DNA from: Aphelenchoides besseyi
Taxonomy: Eukaryota; Nematoda; Chromadorea; Rhabditida; Aphelenchoididae
Direction: 5' to 3'
DNA length: 64,000 bases
Assembly: GCA_024699855.1 (NCBI GenBank)
Contig: JAMPIQ010000002.1
Span: 1,364,001 to 1,428,000 of the forward strand
A program made the position numbers and the translations under genes. Below the pieces are notes generated by a model that saw only the letters and a program-made list of their open reading frames with translations, did no database searches and was not told the origin of the DNA. Within the stretch, counting starts at the first letter, position 1. Each line of letters starts with the position of its first letter. This document shows positions 23,330 to 33,612 of the stretch, in pieces.

Positions 23330-24800
23330 TTACTTGCCTACAAAACTTCCAACCATTGTGCATTCGGGTTGCTCTTCATTGCGATCTTTTATAAACAGCT
23401 GATCATTAGAATTGCTCGCGTTCATAGTTACTGTTAACTTCATCTGCGATCACCAAAATTGAGTTCACATGCATTTCGGGAAACAGTTTGCGTACCAAAT
23501 ATCCAAATGAAACGGGTGATTTGGCTGCTTGAATTGAATTTGAAATCGACGTGTTTGTTCTTGGTTTTGTCCACATGGTCAAGAAGGCATCGCGTTCTTT
23601 CCCTTTGCTGCTATTAATCCGCGACATCTTACTACTCCTTTTTGCCGGAGGAAGTATGACGCGGCCACTGTACTCATCCGTTTCGAGCCGAAGAAGTAGA
23701 ACTGAACACAAATGCACTTGTTCAAAATGACAATCGGAAGATCTCCATACATCGAAGACAACTGCAGAGAACGAATCAAGAACATGAACTCAGCAACTCA
23801 TAGTCATAGTAAATGGCTTCCAGCAATCGCCGGTTTAGAGATTGGCTTAATTGCTCACACTCTAACCCCTCGAGTGTTGTTATGTTGAACATTGGAGGCG
23901 TCAAGGAAGCGAGTATTTCCACTCGAACAATTGGTTGAAAAAAGCCGTCAAAGTTTCTTAGGTGACTGTTGAGTTTTATGATTCCTCGACTGGAAGCTCA
24001 GCATTCAAATATTCTTTTTGGAAATGACGCAGCAGACTCACACCACCATTGTTGCAACTCTCTGAATACAAATGACAATGATACTAAAAAGAAACAGTTA
24101 ACAGTGAGTAGATGAAATGAGTGCTTACCGAATGCATATCATGAAACACCATATCTGCTGGCTGGGCAGATTGATAGTTTACACAATGATGTTCATCTCG
24201 TTCCAGAACTGAAAGCGAACAGAAGTGCAAAAAAAACAGACAAAAACAACATGTCTGTGCAGAGTTCGAAAAACGCTGTGAGTATGAACGGCGTAAGATT
24301 GAAGATATTTATTGGTGTTCACATTGCAAAGAACACAGAAGTCCTAAAAGACGACAATAAACAGCATGAATCGTTCAACTTACCGCTGATTGTTCATGTA
24401 GCTTCGAGTTCGCTGACTTCTGTTGAGCGCTTTCCTCATTTTTGTTATTCGATTCGGACGAGAAAGACCGGCTACCAAGTAGCCTTGACGTTTGCCACCG
24501 TTTGACATGTCGATCGACAGAAGTTGCGGTCAATCTGAAAAGAGCGAAGTTAAAAGCGAATCGAAACGAATTCTTTTGGGCATCAGGTAAGTGAATCGAC
24601 GAACTTACTCAACTGAAGATTCCGTCGAGTGACACGCTCCTCGAATTCTGTTCGGACACACGTTCAAATAATCGCCGTTGTGGAGAATGTTTTTGACTCC
24701 GGAAAGAAAGTCGTCGATTGGCAGCAGTCGAAGTTGTAGGAAATTTAAATCTCACAAGCCAATTCCGTTAATGAATGGAAGCACAAGCTTTTGTCTGTTG
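23330..24800 (-). CDS. Unrecognised multi-exon gene with Cys-rich middle
   Basis: Minus-strand exons with good borders run from about 24739 downward: LQLRLLPIDDFLSGVKNILH with CPNRIRGACHS, then a basic/Ser-rich exon, then DFCVLCNVNTNKYLQSYAV, DEHHCVNYQSAQPADMVFHD and YHCHLYSESCNNGG. Later come GFFQPIVRVEILASLTPP and a final part ending in EQPECTMVGSFVGK at TAA 23330-23332. The cysteine/histidine spacing is loosely apple/PAN-like, which would suggest an extracellular protein, but no signal peptide was found and two junctions need a frame I could not justify. A separate exon-like frame lies at 24838-25047. Confidence 0.35.
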
Positions 24801-25341
24801 GTGCTATTTCACCGAAATGTCTGATTAACTGGTCGTTTTAATCGAAAAAACGCGTGGAGTTCTTTTTCGATAAGGTTGGTGTATTGATTCTGGGCTGCTT
24901 GTTTGATGTTCGTTTCCAACGACCATTTGGAAACAAAGAGTTCTGATCAACAGAATAACACGCTTTGTGTTCAATCTGCTGAATTCCTGTCTCATATCCA
25001 ATTGGCAAAGGGCGCACAAATGGCCAAATCAACTCCCACATACACAAAGGTCATGTGGATAATCTAATAAAACCAAATATCCACACTAAAGCTACGTTAA
25101 TAGACGCCCAAACTCGGTTTGCTTAACTGTCGTGACAACTACGAGATGACGAAAGAAGAGGATGTTGTGGTTGGGTGCGTGGAACGACAGCTGTTGACGT
25201 GAGAGAAATGTTTGTAGCGATTTCCGCGTATCTTCATTGTTCAAACTGCGCATTTGCAGTATAAAAGAATGATCTCGAGACGAAAGAATTGTCGTTTCCA
25301 TCCCGTTATTCCAGCAGTCTAGTCCTGACTTCTGATTTGTA
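24801..25341. other. Mostly non-coding, exon-like frame on minus strand
   Basis: Minus-strand frames at 24838-25047 may belong to the preceding gene's 5' part. A TATA-like TATAAAA at about 25260-25266 lies upstream of the gene starting at 25342. Confidence 0.35.
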
Positions 25342-26073
25342 ATGCGTTTTATTTTCGTTTGCTTGTTGGCTTCAATTCTTGTTTTGCTTGTGAATGCTGA
25401 ATCTAACGATGCCTTCTCCCGTGGTCACGGCTCAATACCTGAGGATGCGTTGGCCGTTGGCCAGAACAATGCATCGAAAGCGGCAGACAAAACGAAGAAC
25501 AATAAAGAGGATCAACAAACAGGAAATGAGGAACAAGAGCCGACTGAAGACAAAAAGCCTGAAGGATTGACAAAAGGCAAAGATGGGAGCCAGGGCGAAG
25601 AAGCAGGAGACAAGAAAACCGGCGGCCAGAAGAGTGACGACAACAAGACTGATGAAAAGAAAGAAGATGGGAAGGACGAAGATGGAAACAAAGAAGACGA
25701 AGGCGAAGGAAAAGGGAACGTCTGCGAAGATCGTCAAAAGACCTGCAAGAAGAATCAGTGCAAAAACGGCAAACTCCAGGCTTTGATGAAACGAAACTGT
25801 GCTCGCACATGGTGAGCTCATTCTTCAACAAAACAATTTTAATTCCTTTGCTTCAGTGGCTTTTGTCCGGGAGGAAAAACTGGAGCCACAAAAGGTGGTA
25901 GCAAAGGCAAAGGGCGAGGACGTGGTCGTGCTGGCAAGGGTCGAGGACGTGGAAAACGAGCGGGACGTGGTGGCAAGAAACAACAGAAAAAGTCCAAACG
26001 TTCTGGTCGCGGCAAACGTCAACAAAAGAAGAGAGCCGGTGGTCGCAAAGCCAAGAAACTCCAAGCCGTTTAA
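25342..26073 (+). CDS. Secreted ShKT-domain protein with acidic and RG/K-rich tracts
   Basis: Two exons (25342-25811 and 25857-26073) join in phase within a Cys codon, giving 228 residues. Residues 1-19 are a signal peptide (MRFIFVCLLASILVLLVNA). Residues 30-125 are a low-complexity Glu/Lys/Asp/Gly tract. A six-cysteine ShKT domain follows (CEDRQKTCKKNQC, then CARTCGFC), with the order and short C-terminal CxxxCxxC spacing of the family. The last 65 residues are Gly/Arg/Lys-rich (KGRGRGRAGKGRGRGKRAG). Nematode ShKT proteins are common in secretions, but an RGG-like nucleic-acid-binding tail on one is unusual. The tail also resembles a nuclear/nucleolar signal. Extracellular role and host targeting are inference. 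Confidence 0.8.
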
Positions 26074-26389
26074 TTGATTTGCTTTGTAGTATCCGTAATG
26101 ATTAAATAACCAGTCAATATTGTCTCTATAGAAAGACAACTTCCAACCAACATTTTAGGAGAATACCCAAAGCTAATCGGAAGCTTCTGAAGAAAATACA
26201 GACCACATAATCGCGACATTGAACGTTGTTGAGTGGTTTTTGCATTAAAAATGAATATGAAAGTTAGAAGTGTATTCGCTAGAAACTTTGTACATCATCT
26301 AGTTAAGTTAGATAGCTGTTGTTTAAACAAAGATAACCGTTAACCATCATTGCTTGTTCACAGCTCGATGAACGATCGCCGTCGTTGCA
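26074..26389. other. Intergenic between convergent genes
   Basis: 3' regions of the ShKT and POU genes; nothing else seen. Confidence 0.5.
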
Positions 26390-27937
26390 TCAATACAGCG
26401 ACTGTTCAATAATGTCGTGTTCATCATCGCGTTGCTTCTTTTTCTTGAGCGATGAACGACGATTTGCGAACCAAATTTTCACGACCCAAAGTTCACAGTC
26501 ACGGTCGTTTTCTGTTGTGAACTTACAGATGGCAACAAACCCAAACCTCTGGCCAGCTCGGAAATACGCTCATTACTTGGCTTCGGATGGTAATCGAACT
26601 CGGCAACCATCGAATTTATCTGTTCTTTCGTCAAACAAGTTCGTTTGCGACGTTTCATGAACGCAAATGGCAGCGAATCGGAGGTCTCTTCGACTTCAGA
26701 CAACGGCTCCAGCGACTCTTCCATTTCGAGACAAACAGACTGATTGGGGACCTGGAAGCCGGGATTTTTCGACAGACTGATGACTAACCAGCTCTGTTGA
26801 CTCTTTTACGAATTTTTCGATCGTCTTTCCCTTTGCAAGCGCTTCATCGGCCTTTTGCATCCAAGCGTCCATGACATGGCGCAACTTCTTCAGATTCTCG
26901 ATCGATAAGCGTGAGTTTTCGTAACGCGAGATCGTAGCTTGCGACAAATGAACACCGAAAAGCGGAATCAATGAGATGCAAAGGTCGCATTGTGAAACAT
27001 CTGAGGTTCATTTAATGTTCGTATCTCGAATTTGAACCTACTTAATTCAATTCGACGCAAACGAAAACGTTCATTCGCTTCGAAAAGCTCGGTTTGTTCG
27101 TTCGATTCTTTGAAAGCTTTGCCAGAACCTTCGGGTTTCTTTTTCCGTTTAAGAGCACCTGAAAACAAAATGCTCTTTAAACCGGATGCTCAAACTCACG
27201 ATCTTTGGTATTTTGTTTTGAAATCATTGCGATCTTATTCACATTCTTGCAGCCACGTGGACAACCTCTGCATTCCCATCCACTGGCAAGTTCGCTCGTC
27301 TGTTCGATCTCCGACTGCTTTGCGGGCTCATTGGGGGCTATCGATGTTGCCGATTCGTCATATGGTATGTTGATAGAAGAAACAATTTCCGAATTATTGA
27401 ACGGATGTATTGGCATGACTAATGGTTGTTGGTATTCAAAGGAATAGTAGGGAGACGAATAGAAATTGCCGTCCACGTTGTGTCCATAATGTCGCGGATT
27501 GATCGGTGGATTGTACGGGTTCACCCGATTTGTCGCTGCAACAAGAAAGGAATTCGCAACGTCCGTTTGCAAGTACTGCGTTTCACGCAACGGCATAGCA
27601 CTGGGCCAGAAGTATTGACACGTCTGATCATTGGGATCGGAGTGATCGTACGGTGGAATAGAGGATTGTTGGCCGTCAGGTCGATATCCTTGAAGTGGAA
27701 CAACGAAGTCCTAAAGCATTTCTTTCCGAATCTTTTTCTTCTCGAACTCACCATATTATCGGCGTTCATCAAATTTGTTGCCGCACTGATTCCGATTTCA
27801 TTCTGATCTTCAATCGTTGGCGCATAATTGAAAGACGAATTGTCGTTCGGATAATCAACTTCAAACCAATCATCCCAGAACTCAGCATCGGAACCCATTT
27901 CTGCCATTCGACCATTCGCGTAAATCAAATTCAACAA
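26390..27937 (-). CDS. POU-domain homeobox transcription factor
   Basis: The product is about 440 residues. An acidic, Asn/Pro/Tyr-rich N-terminus (EFWDDWFEVDYPNDNS) is followed by a basic linker (ALKRKKKPEGSGKAFKES). The POU-specific domain contains RRIELNVSQ and then LSQATISRYENSRLSIENL. A POU homeodomain follows, RRKRTCLTKEQINSM through VVKIWFANRRSSLKKKK. The recognition helix reads WFANRR where classic POU factors have WFCNRR, and the POU-specific helix 1 region is shortened. It would bind octamer-like DNA in the nucleus; divergent nematode CEH-18-type factors are the closest idea I can offer, without proof. Five small introns; ends TGA 26390-26392. A second in-frame Met (MAEMGSD) is an alternative start. 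Confidence 0.8.
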
Positions 27938-28301
27938 AATGAAAAACTGAAAACTATTCGATTTTTGTGAAAGTTTGTCTCGAAATCCAAAGTCTTTTTA
28001 TCATTTGCCTTTTCACTCATGTATAACCATATTCAAACGATCTCACATACACTCTCGAGCAGCTCGATTTGCATGGCATTTTACTACGATGACATGTAAA
28101 TGGGCTTCGGTATTGCTCGATATCTTTCGCCCTGAGATATTCTTATCCTGAAGCTTTGAATGTGCATCTTCAGTTTTGTTTAATCGTTTGAATTAACCGT
28201 CTTCGTGGTTACAATTCAGAATTGCTTGAAAACAGAGTTCGATGAGATCACTATTCTTAAGATCATAAACTCGAATTCAAAAGTTACAAACGGAAAAGAA
28301 G
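27938..28301. other. No gene recognised
   Basis: Likely promoter side of the POU gene and 3' flank of the kinase fragment. Confidence 0.5.
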
Positions 28302-28960
28302 TTAAGTAGCTCGATTCTCGGGAATCAGATCACGTAGTGAAGGCGAGTAGTGCTGTTTGATCCACTTGTGTCGCATCACTCCGTCCAAATCGAGACGTCG
28401 ATTGGGATCCACGACCAGGAGCTGAAAACAGAAGTGAAATGAGATGGAACTTCTCCACTCACTCGTTTGATCAGATCTCGAGCACCCAAAGGAACGTGAG
28501 CGGGAAACGTGTATTGAGCTTTCGCAATTCGCTTGTACGTGTCATTGGAAGTCTCGGTTTCGAAGGCCGGTTTGCCGCAGAGCAGTTCGTAGCAGAGAAC
28601 GCCAATGGACCAGTAGTCGACGTGCAAACTGTGCGGTTTGGATGTGACCATTTCGGGCGGTAAGTAGTCCATTGTGCCACAGAGAGTGCGGCTAAACAAC
28701 ATCAGAATTGAGATGGAAAGAAGAAAGAGGCTGACCGATTGGAAGCCGAGTGGACCGACCAACCGAAATCCGCGATCTTCAAGTCGCCGTTCATGTCAAT
28801 CAAAATATTCTCGGGTTTGATGTCTGCAATCAGAAACAACCATAGGAATGAAGTAGTGATGACACTCACCGCGATGAATGACCTTCTTCTGATGACAATA
28901 CTTGAGAGCATCGGCTACCTGGTAGATGTACCGGGCGGTTCTTCTTTCATTTCTTCGAAT
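28302..28960 (-). pseudogene. Aurora-like kinase, C-lobe only
   Basis: Three exons encode [20 protein letters not shown], the catalytic loop [10 protein letters not shown], the DFG loop [16 protein letters not shown], an activation segment RRTLCGTMDYLPPEM, and on through HVDYWSIGVLCYELLCGKPA to a C-terminal helix ending at TAA 28302-28304. DFGWSVH and LCGTxDYLPPEM are diagnostic of Aurora kinases. Upstream of the first homologous codons the frame hits TGA (28961-28963). Neither the 28964-29163 stretch nor the next gene contains a glycine loop, VAIK lysine or alphaC Glu, so the ATP-binding N-lobe is missing. Introns and active-site residues in the remaining part are intact. Most likely a 5'-truncated duplicate, recently formed. 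Confidence 0.75.
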
Positions 28961-29163
28961 TCAAGACGTTGAATCGACCGCAACAGAAAGACGCTCAGCT
29001 GCCGATTCGAAGCGCTTCGATTGGTTATTCATTAGAGAGTTGTTGGCTGTTTGACAGCTCTTGGTCCAACCACTTGACGAGTCTTCTTATTCTCACTCAA
29101 ACATACACAATGATTGCAACCGGTTTATTAGAAATCGAAACGTTTTAACATTTACATTATCTC

Positions 29164-29855
29164 TCATTCATCTGCACGAATACAGCCGCTCTTTTTGGTG
29201 ATCTCAGCTGGACACTTGACCTTCTCGAACTTCATCGATGGGTTGTCGGCGTTCTTGAACCATTCGAAGCGCCATTTACATCCCGATTGGAGAGCAGCGG
29301 GCAATTGACTGCACTGATCAACGGTATCTATTCCGCCGTATTGTTTTCCCCATCCCTGGGACGGAGCTTTCCATTGGGCCGAGCAGCCGTTGAACAAGCC
29401 CACACCACCACCAGGAATTTGCAAGTCAAAGTGATTGGCGCCCAAATCAGCACCGGTATTCGTCACTTGGACAACAAAGTCCTTGCCACTCACTGGTCCA
29501 CTAGTAAACGTTAGTTTGTAGCAAGCACAACACCACTGAGATTCGCTAGATCCACCGATGTTAGCAGCGGCGAATCCATAGGAAGTAGTGTCGTTCACGG
29601 CCCATGGTTGTTGGGTGGAGCAGGTGTATGCTCCGCGCCACCATTGCATCCCGAAGCCGTATTTCCGCCATCGTTCAAAGGCTTGTCATCAACTCCGCAC
29701 GTCTGAACAGGTCCTTGCTTGAATTGCGCCTTGCCCGGCCAACTACAGCTCGGCTTGCAACAGTCCCAATAACGTGTCGTTGTTCCAGTTCCCGACTGAC
29801 CGTTGGCAGTCAAAACGAATGGAAGAAGAGCGAGAAGACCAATGAATTGAACCAT
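29164..29855 (-). pseudogene. GH45 endoglucanase (beta-1,4-glucanase) with a frameshift
   Basis: Starting at ATG 29855 there is a signal peptide (MVQFIGLLALLPFVLTANGQ), then the GH45 opening TTRYWDCCKPSCSWPGKA with the first catalytic Asp. A second frame carries [32 protein letters not shown], then the second catalytic Asp in [18 protein letters not shown], ending at TGA 29164. The two frames meet near 29631-29640 (GGTGGCGCGGAG), where one base is missing or two are extra and no intron fits. Apart from that all catalytic residues and about twelve cysteines are present. The gene is intronless as read and looks GC-richer than its neighbours. GH45 genes in Bursaphelenchus/Aphelenchoides are known fungal acquisitions that digest plant or fungal walls. 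Either an inactivated copy or an assembly error. Confidence 0.85.
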
Positions 29856-30061
29856 TTTTGTTGGTGATAGGAATACTGATCTCAGGACTGCTTTTATACG
29901 ATCGAGACGAAGATCAAATGGGCGGAGAGTTCACAGCGAATCGACCCAGAACACCAACTGAATCAACAACCGAATGCTGTCTCCGTGTTTTCAATCAACT
30001 TCGCTTTCAAGGTCCCAGATTGTGATCCAAACTCGGCAGTCATCCCAATTGGTGTTTGTTT
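29856..30061. other. Upstream of GH45, no gene
   Basis: A TATA-like stretch (TATAC at 29895-29899 in this strand) lies about 40 bases upstream of the GH45 start; nothing else seen. Confidence 0.35.
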
Positions 30062-30216
30062 CATCGGTGTTGAAAACCGCTCTCAGGGTCTGTTTGAAGA
30101 GCTTTGAGGTTGGTCACGAGTCGAAATTGGATTGTGTTTTTGTTTGTTCAGAACCCAAATTCGAACTTCAAGTGAAGCAATTGGAATTTTCCGGCACAAC
30201 TGAAATTAACGAGTTC
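30062..30216 (+). repeat. Inverted dispersed repeat, copy A
   Basis: This stretch is about 85 percent identical by eye to the reverse complement of 39911-40056. Shared blocks include GGTCTGTTTGAAGAGCT, GAGTCGAAATTGGAT and TTTGTTCAGAACCCAAATTC. Small indels between copies (for example TTGGATTGTGTTTTTG against TTGGATCTTG) show it is not kept as coding sequence. An 85-codon frame runs through copy A but is not preserved in copy B. Confidence 0.75.
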
Positions 30217-30423
30217 ATAGTTTTAGAGTAACAATAAACTTAACGTCAAAATAGCTGCTTTTATGTTCCATGATACCTCCAATTCAAGTTGAGAGTTTAG
30301 AAGTGAATACAAACTCTTCTTTCAAGATAGTCAACATGTTAAGAGCTATAGATGATTCAGACTAATAGTTATCTCCATGTATTGCATGATCACATGCTAA
30401 TCATTGGAGAATATTAACGTACA

Positions 30424-30583
30424 AGCAAACTCCCCCGAAGAAGAATGGGAGACGGTCAAGTCGATAGTGTTGAACAAAATTGGCATCTGCTGTCGTCTCT
30501 TACAGTCGAACAAATTCATGTCGAGGAGATTATTTCGACACCTTCAAACTGTGAGTTCTTCAACGGTCATCGAGAGTTCGTAT
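30424..30583 (+). pseudogene. Duplicated fragment of a GT10 fucosyltransferase exon
   Basis: About 150 bases match 63432-63577, an exon of the GT10 gene at the window's right end, at roughly 90 percent by eye and in the same orientation. The match includes the exon's donor and the start of the following intron (GTGAGTTCTTCAACGGT). A deletion of about five bases in the middle breaks the reading frame, so this copy cannot encode the enzyme. No other GT10 exons lie nearby. Confidence 0.8.
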
Positions 30584-30837
30584 CTGAGAGTCAGAAGGTT
30601 GAAAGAAGTCATTTCACTTTCGACATTAGAAAGGAACGTCAATAACCTCGTGTGTTCCAATCCCGATATACCGCTCGAACTTTATGTTAATCAAAGGCTC
30701 TAAATCCCACGACCGATTTCTAAGTACAAACTGAAGACTACAATCTCGATTATCTGCTTGGGAAAAATGTTTGAAGTTCCAATGAAAACTTTCGACTGGA
30801 ATTCTCTGACAACTGGAAATCAAAACTCGGTTTCTGG

Positions 30838-31860
30838 ATGATGTTACCGCCATTAGTACTTCTTCAATATGTTTATCAAACAGTTTCCTTTACCATCGCC
30901 TTCTGTTTACATTTGAGTTTGTTCTGGAGAATCGTAAACACTTCAATGCATCATCAGCTTCTGCCCAACTTCATTTTCTATCTCTTCTGTTGGATATTAA
31001 CGGCTTTTACTGGAATAGTTCAATCGATGTACATGGCCATTGGTGGCTGTTTTTCAAGCAAGTTCCCGGGAATGCTCAACAAGTTTGTGTGTTTAGATGA
31101 GTTCTATGGACCTTTTGTTTTCTGGTTTGGTCTTTGTTTCCGAGCATCAAGCACAGTCACTTCCTTTGCAGTGGCCTTTCTGCTACTCGATCGAATCGCC
31201 ATTCTGACGTGGCCAATTAGTTTCGGTCGATTACAACGGTGTTTCGTTATCTTGAGTGTGACAGTTTCCATAGCTAGTGGTCTGTTTCTGATTCTAGCTG
31301 TTCCGTTAGTTGAACTACCAGTCCAACAAACAACAAGTTAGTTAATACGATTGGTATTTGAATGTTTGAGATTTCAGATTGTTCAGTTTTTGTGTGTCTT
31401 ATTACAGTTTTTCCTCCCTCCGTTCTACCGGCGATGAAAAGTTGGCCGGGTCTTTTCACGGTGATCTTCGCCTTTGTTTTTGCATTCAAGTTGTTCAAAC
31501 ATCAACGAGAACATTTCGGTACACAGCGGGGTCTTCGGCAGGTTGGTCATTACTTTTTGATTCGAAAACCAGGGATTCAGGCGAATATAATCACTGGAAT
31601 CGCTTGTTGCACAGAATTGTTTTTGAACCTGTCACCGTACTTTTTTTGCACGATAATTATCTACATCAAAGGAAATCAGTTGAAGTAAGAAATGCTCTCG
31701 AATGCAAGAATTCGTGTTTAGTAATATGGGACCGATAACCTCATTGTTCTTAGCCACCGACTCGCTTGTTAGTGCAATTTGCTATCATATTACAGTCGGC
31801 AAAAGGAAATGTTCAAAAGTTGCGAGCATAGAAACTCGTCTGCAACGAACAACTGTATAG
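30838..31860 (+). CDS. Seven-transmembrane chemoreceptor, copy 1
   Basis: The product of about 300 residues begins MMLPPLVLLQYVYQTVSFTI. Seven hydrophobic segments can be followed, with the family-specific LLLDRIAILTWPIS after TM3, SWPGLFTVIFAFVFAFKLF with KHQREHFGTQRGLRQ before TM6, and a short basic tail ending at TAG 31858-31860. It belongs to the same nematode serpentine-receptor family as the genes at 36322, 37443, 41497 and 51116. The intron after TM2 (31058-31096) is 39 nt with a GC donor (GCAAGT) and a TTTAG acceptor. Being 3n and stop-free, it could also be read through. Other introns are GT-AG. Presumably a chemosensory-neuron G-protein-coupled receptor; ligand unknown. No defect seen. 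Confidence 0.8.
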
Positions 31861-31989
31861 ATTGGGATAATAGGTTATTCAGTCGAATTGTTCTAATTCG
31901 GAGATCAGATTGTATTTCGATTCAATACTTAAATGAAAAATAACAAGGAGTTATTTTATTACAATAAACAATTTCAGACTAAAACGACT

Positions 31990-33193
31990 CTACAGTTCCA
32001 TATACTCTGTTATGTCCAAGAGGCGGGAGAATACGCGATCGGTTTCGATTACAGTTGGATGAATTTCATGTATTGAACGTCGATGTTCTAACCGATAGCT
32101 CAGATTGCCATTCTATAAAAGAGAAAACAGCTAACAGTTAGAATTAGCCGCTTACTTGGAGTCGAGTTAGTTGCTTTGTTGGGAATCCCAATTGCTTCAT
32201 TTGGTGATCAGCAAAATCGTAAAACTGTCGATTCACCAATCGCAGTGGAAGCAGCAGACCAATGTGCGGTTTTTTGTAGGTATTTCGCGGAAGTTTTGAT
32301 GATTTGAACGTCTTCCGGTCAGGCATAGCGACTTTCCCACTAAAACAAGAGGATAAAATTGGCTAAACAAGTTGAACTTACATTATACGGATTTTGATTT
32401 CGTTTGGAAGTTTGGACCAAAAATGCGACAAATCGAAGTCTTTGCGTGTTGCGGACGCTTTCTGCTGTTGGATCTTTCTCGTTGCTTCCTCAACCGTACG
32501 ATGCGCGTCCAACATCAAGGCATTCAGTTCTACTCTCTCAGTTGGCAATTGGACGATGTAGAAGAAATTGAACTTTTCGATGTGCTTGCTCAGTTTCGAT
32601 GATTCGTGGGGCAACTTGTCGGCGAATCGTAGTCTTAGTAGAAAGTAAGCGATCACAGCCACATGGCGTAAGCCAGTAGCGGATTGTCGCAAACCTCCGC
32701 GATCCCGTAAGTCGCGATAGGCTGTTCGTTCAAACATAATCGATAGCAGTTTGAACATTGTCGATATCCTCGAATGGGCCTCTTCGAATAGGGGGTGGAA
32801 AACGACGCGAAACTTCCCGCCACGTCGATATTCTATCCGAATGGATTGAGGCATGGCGCAATACCATATCAACTCGTTGATCGCGTCTTGCGCTTCAATA
32901 TGGTCGGACGCGTCGAAAACAATTGGGGAATACATCTAAAGACGTCAATGGATAAAACCTTTCACGCTAAAACTTACGCCAGATTGAAATGCCATTGCGG
33001 TGACGAAACTAACGAATTCGTAAAGAACAAACTGAATGTCTTTAAGAGAGACAACGGCGCTTTTATATCGATTGCTTTCGACAACAACCATCGGATTTGT
33101 GCGCAGATGAGGCGTTCTTTTCCTGCATTGCTGTAGGACTCGGTTTTGCGCTTCAATTATGTGATCAAATTGGCGTTCGAAAATCGTTTTCAA
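31990..33193 (-). CDS. Hypothetical protein with a C-terminal F-box-like motif
   Basis: Four exons join in phase (GTAAGT...TTTAG/TTTTAG introns), giving about 355 residues from MKTIFERQFDHIIEAQNRVL. The first 230 residues are helix-rich and basic (RDLRDRGGLRQSATGLRHVA) without a recognised domain. Then WSKLPNEIKIRII is followed about 35 residues later by LLPLRLVNRQFYDFAD, which fits an F-box (LPxEIxxxII...LRLVNxxFY) with an insertion. If real, it would recruit Skp1/Cullin-1 ligases. The F-box placement after a long N-terminal region is unusual. Ends at TAG 31990-31992. Confidence 0.6.
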
Positions 33194-33612
33194 ATCGGGT
33201 ATCCGTGGGAAGAAGCAGACGAAACAATGCTCTTTACTTCGAGGGATATCTTTGTGACGTTGGTTTGTTAATTTGCACGCCGTCGTTGTCTGGCAATTTC
33301 CTGGGAATTCACGGGATTATTGAAGTGATCAGTAACGGATTTTGTCATCTTAGATGTCCTTTACAGAATGTCACCAACAATTGTCGACTCAGATCTTGAA
33401 ATGTGGACATTCTGTTCGAACTACGGGATGCTTCCTTTCACTCGATTGCTCGACATATTCTGTATCTTCCAGTCACTGCTGTTTGATCGACTTAAACACT
33501 AACTTCAGATCGTGAGTTCCCATCAAGGAGATTCGGAAAAAGAAGTTTATTCCTCAAAAGCAAATGACAGTGGACACGAGAAATTCAGTGGAAACAAAAA
33601 ATTGGAACGAAA
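33194..33612. other. No gene recognised
   Basis: Only a plus-strand frame antisense to the 5' end of the preceding gene; not supported. Confidence 0.45.

Noticed and set aside
25403..25831. Long minus-strand frames of 142 and 129 codons opposite the ShKT gene
   Set aside because: They are antisense shadows of the Glu/Lys-rich repeat tract; their Leu/Phe-rich composition follows from it and no splice signals support them.
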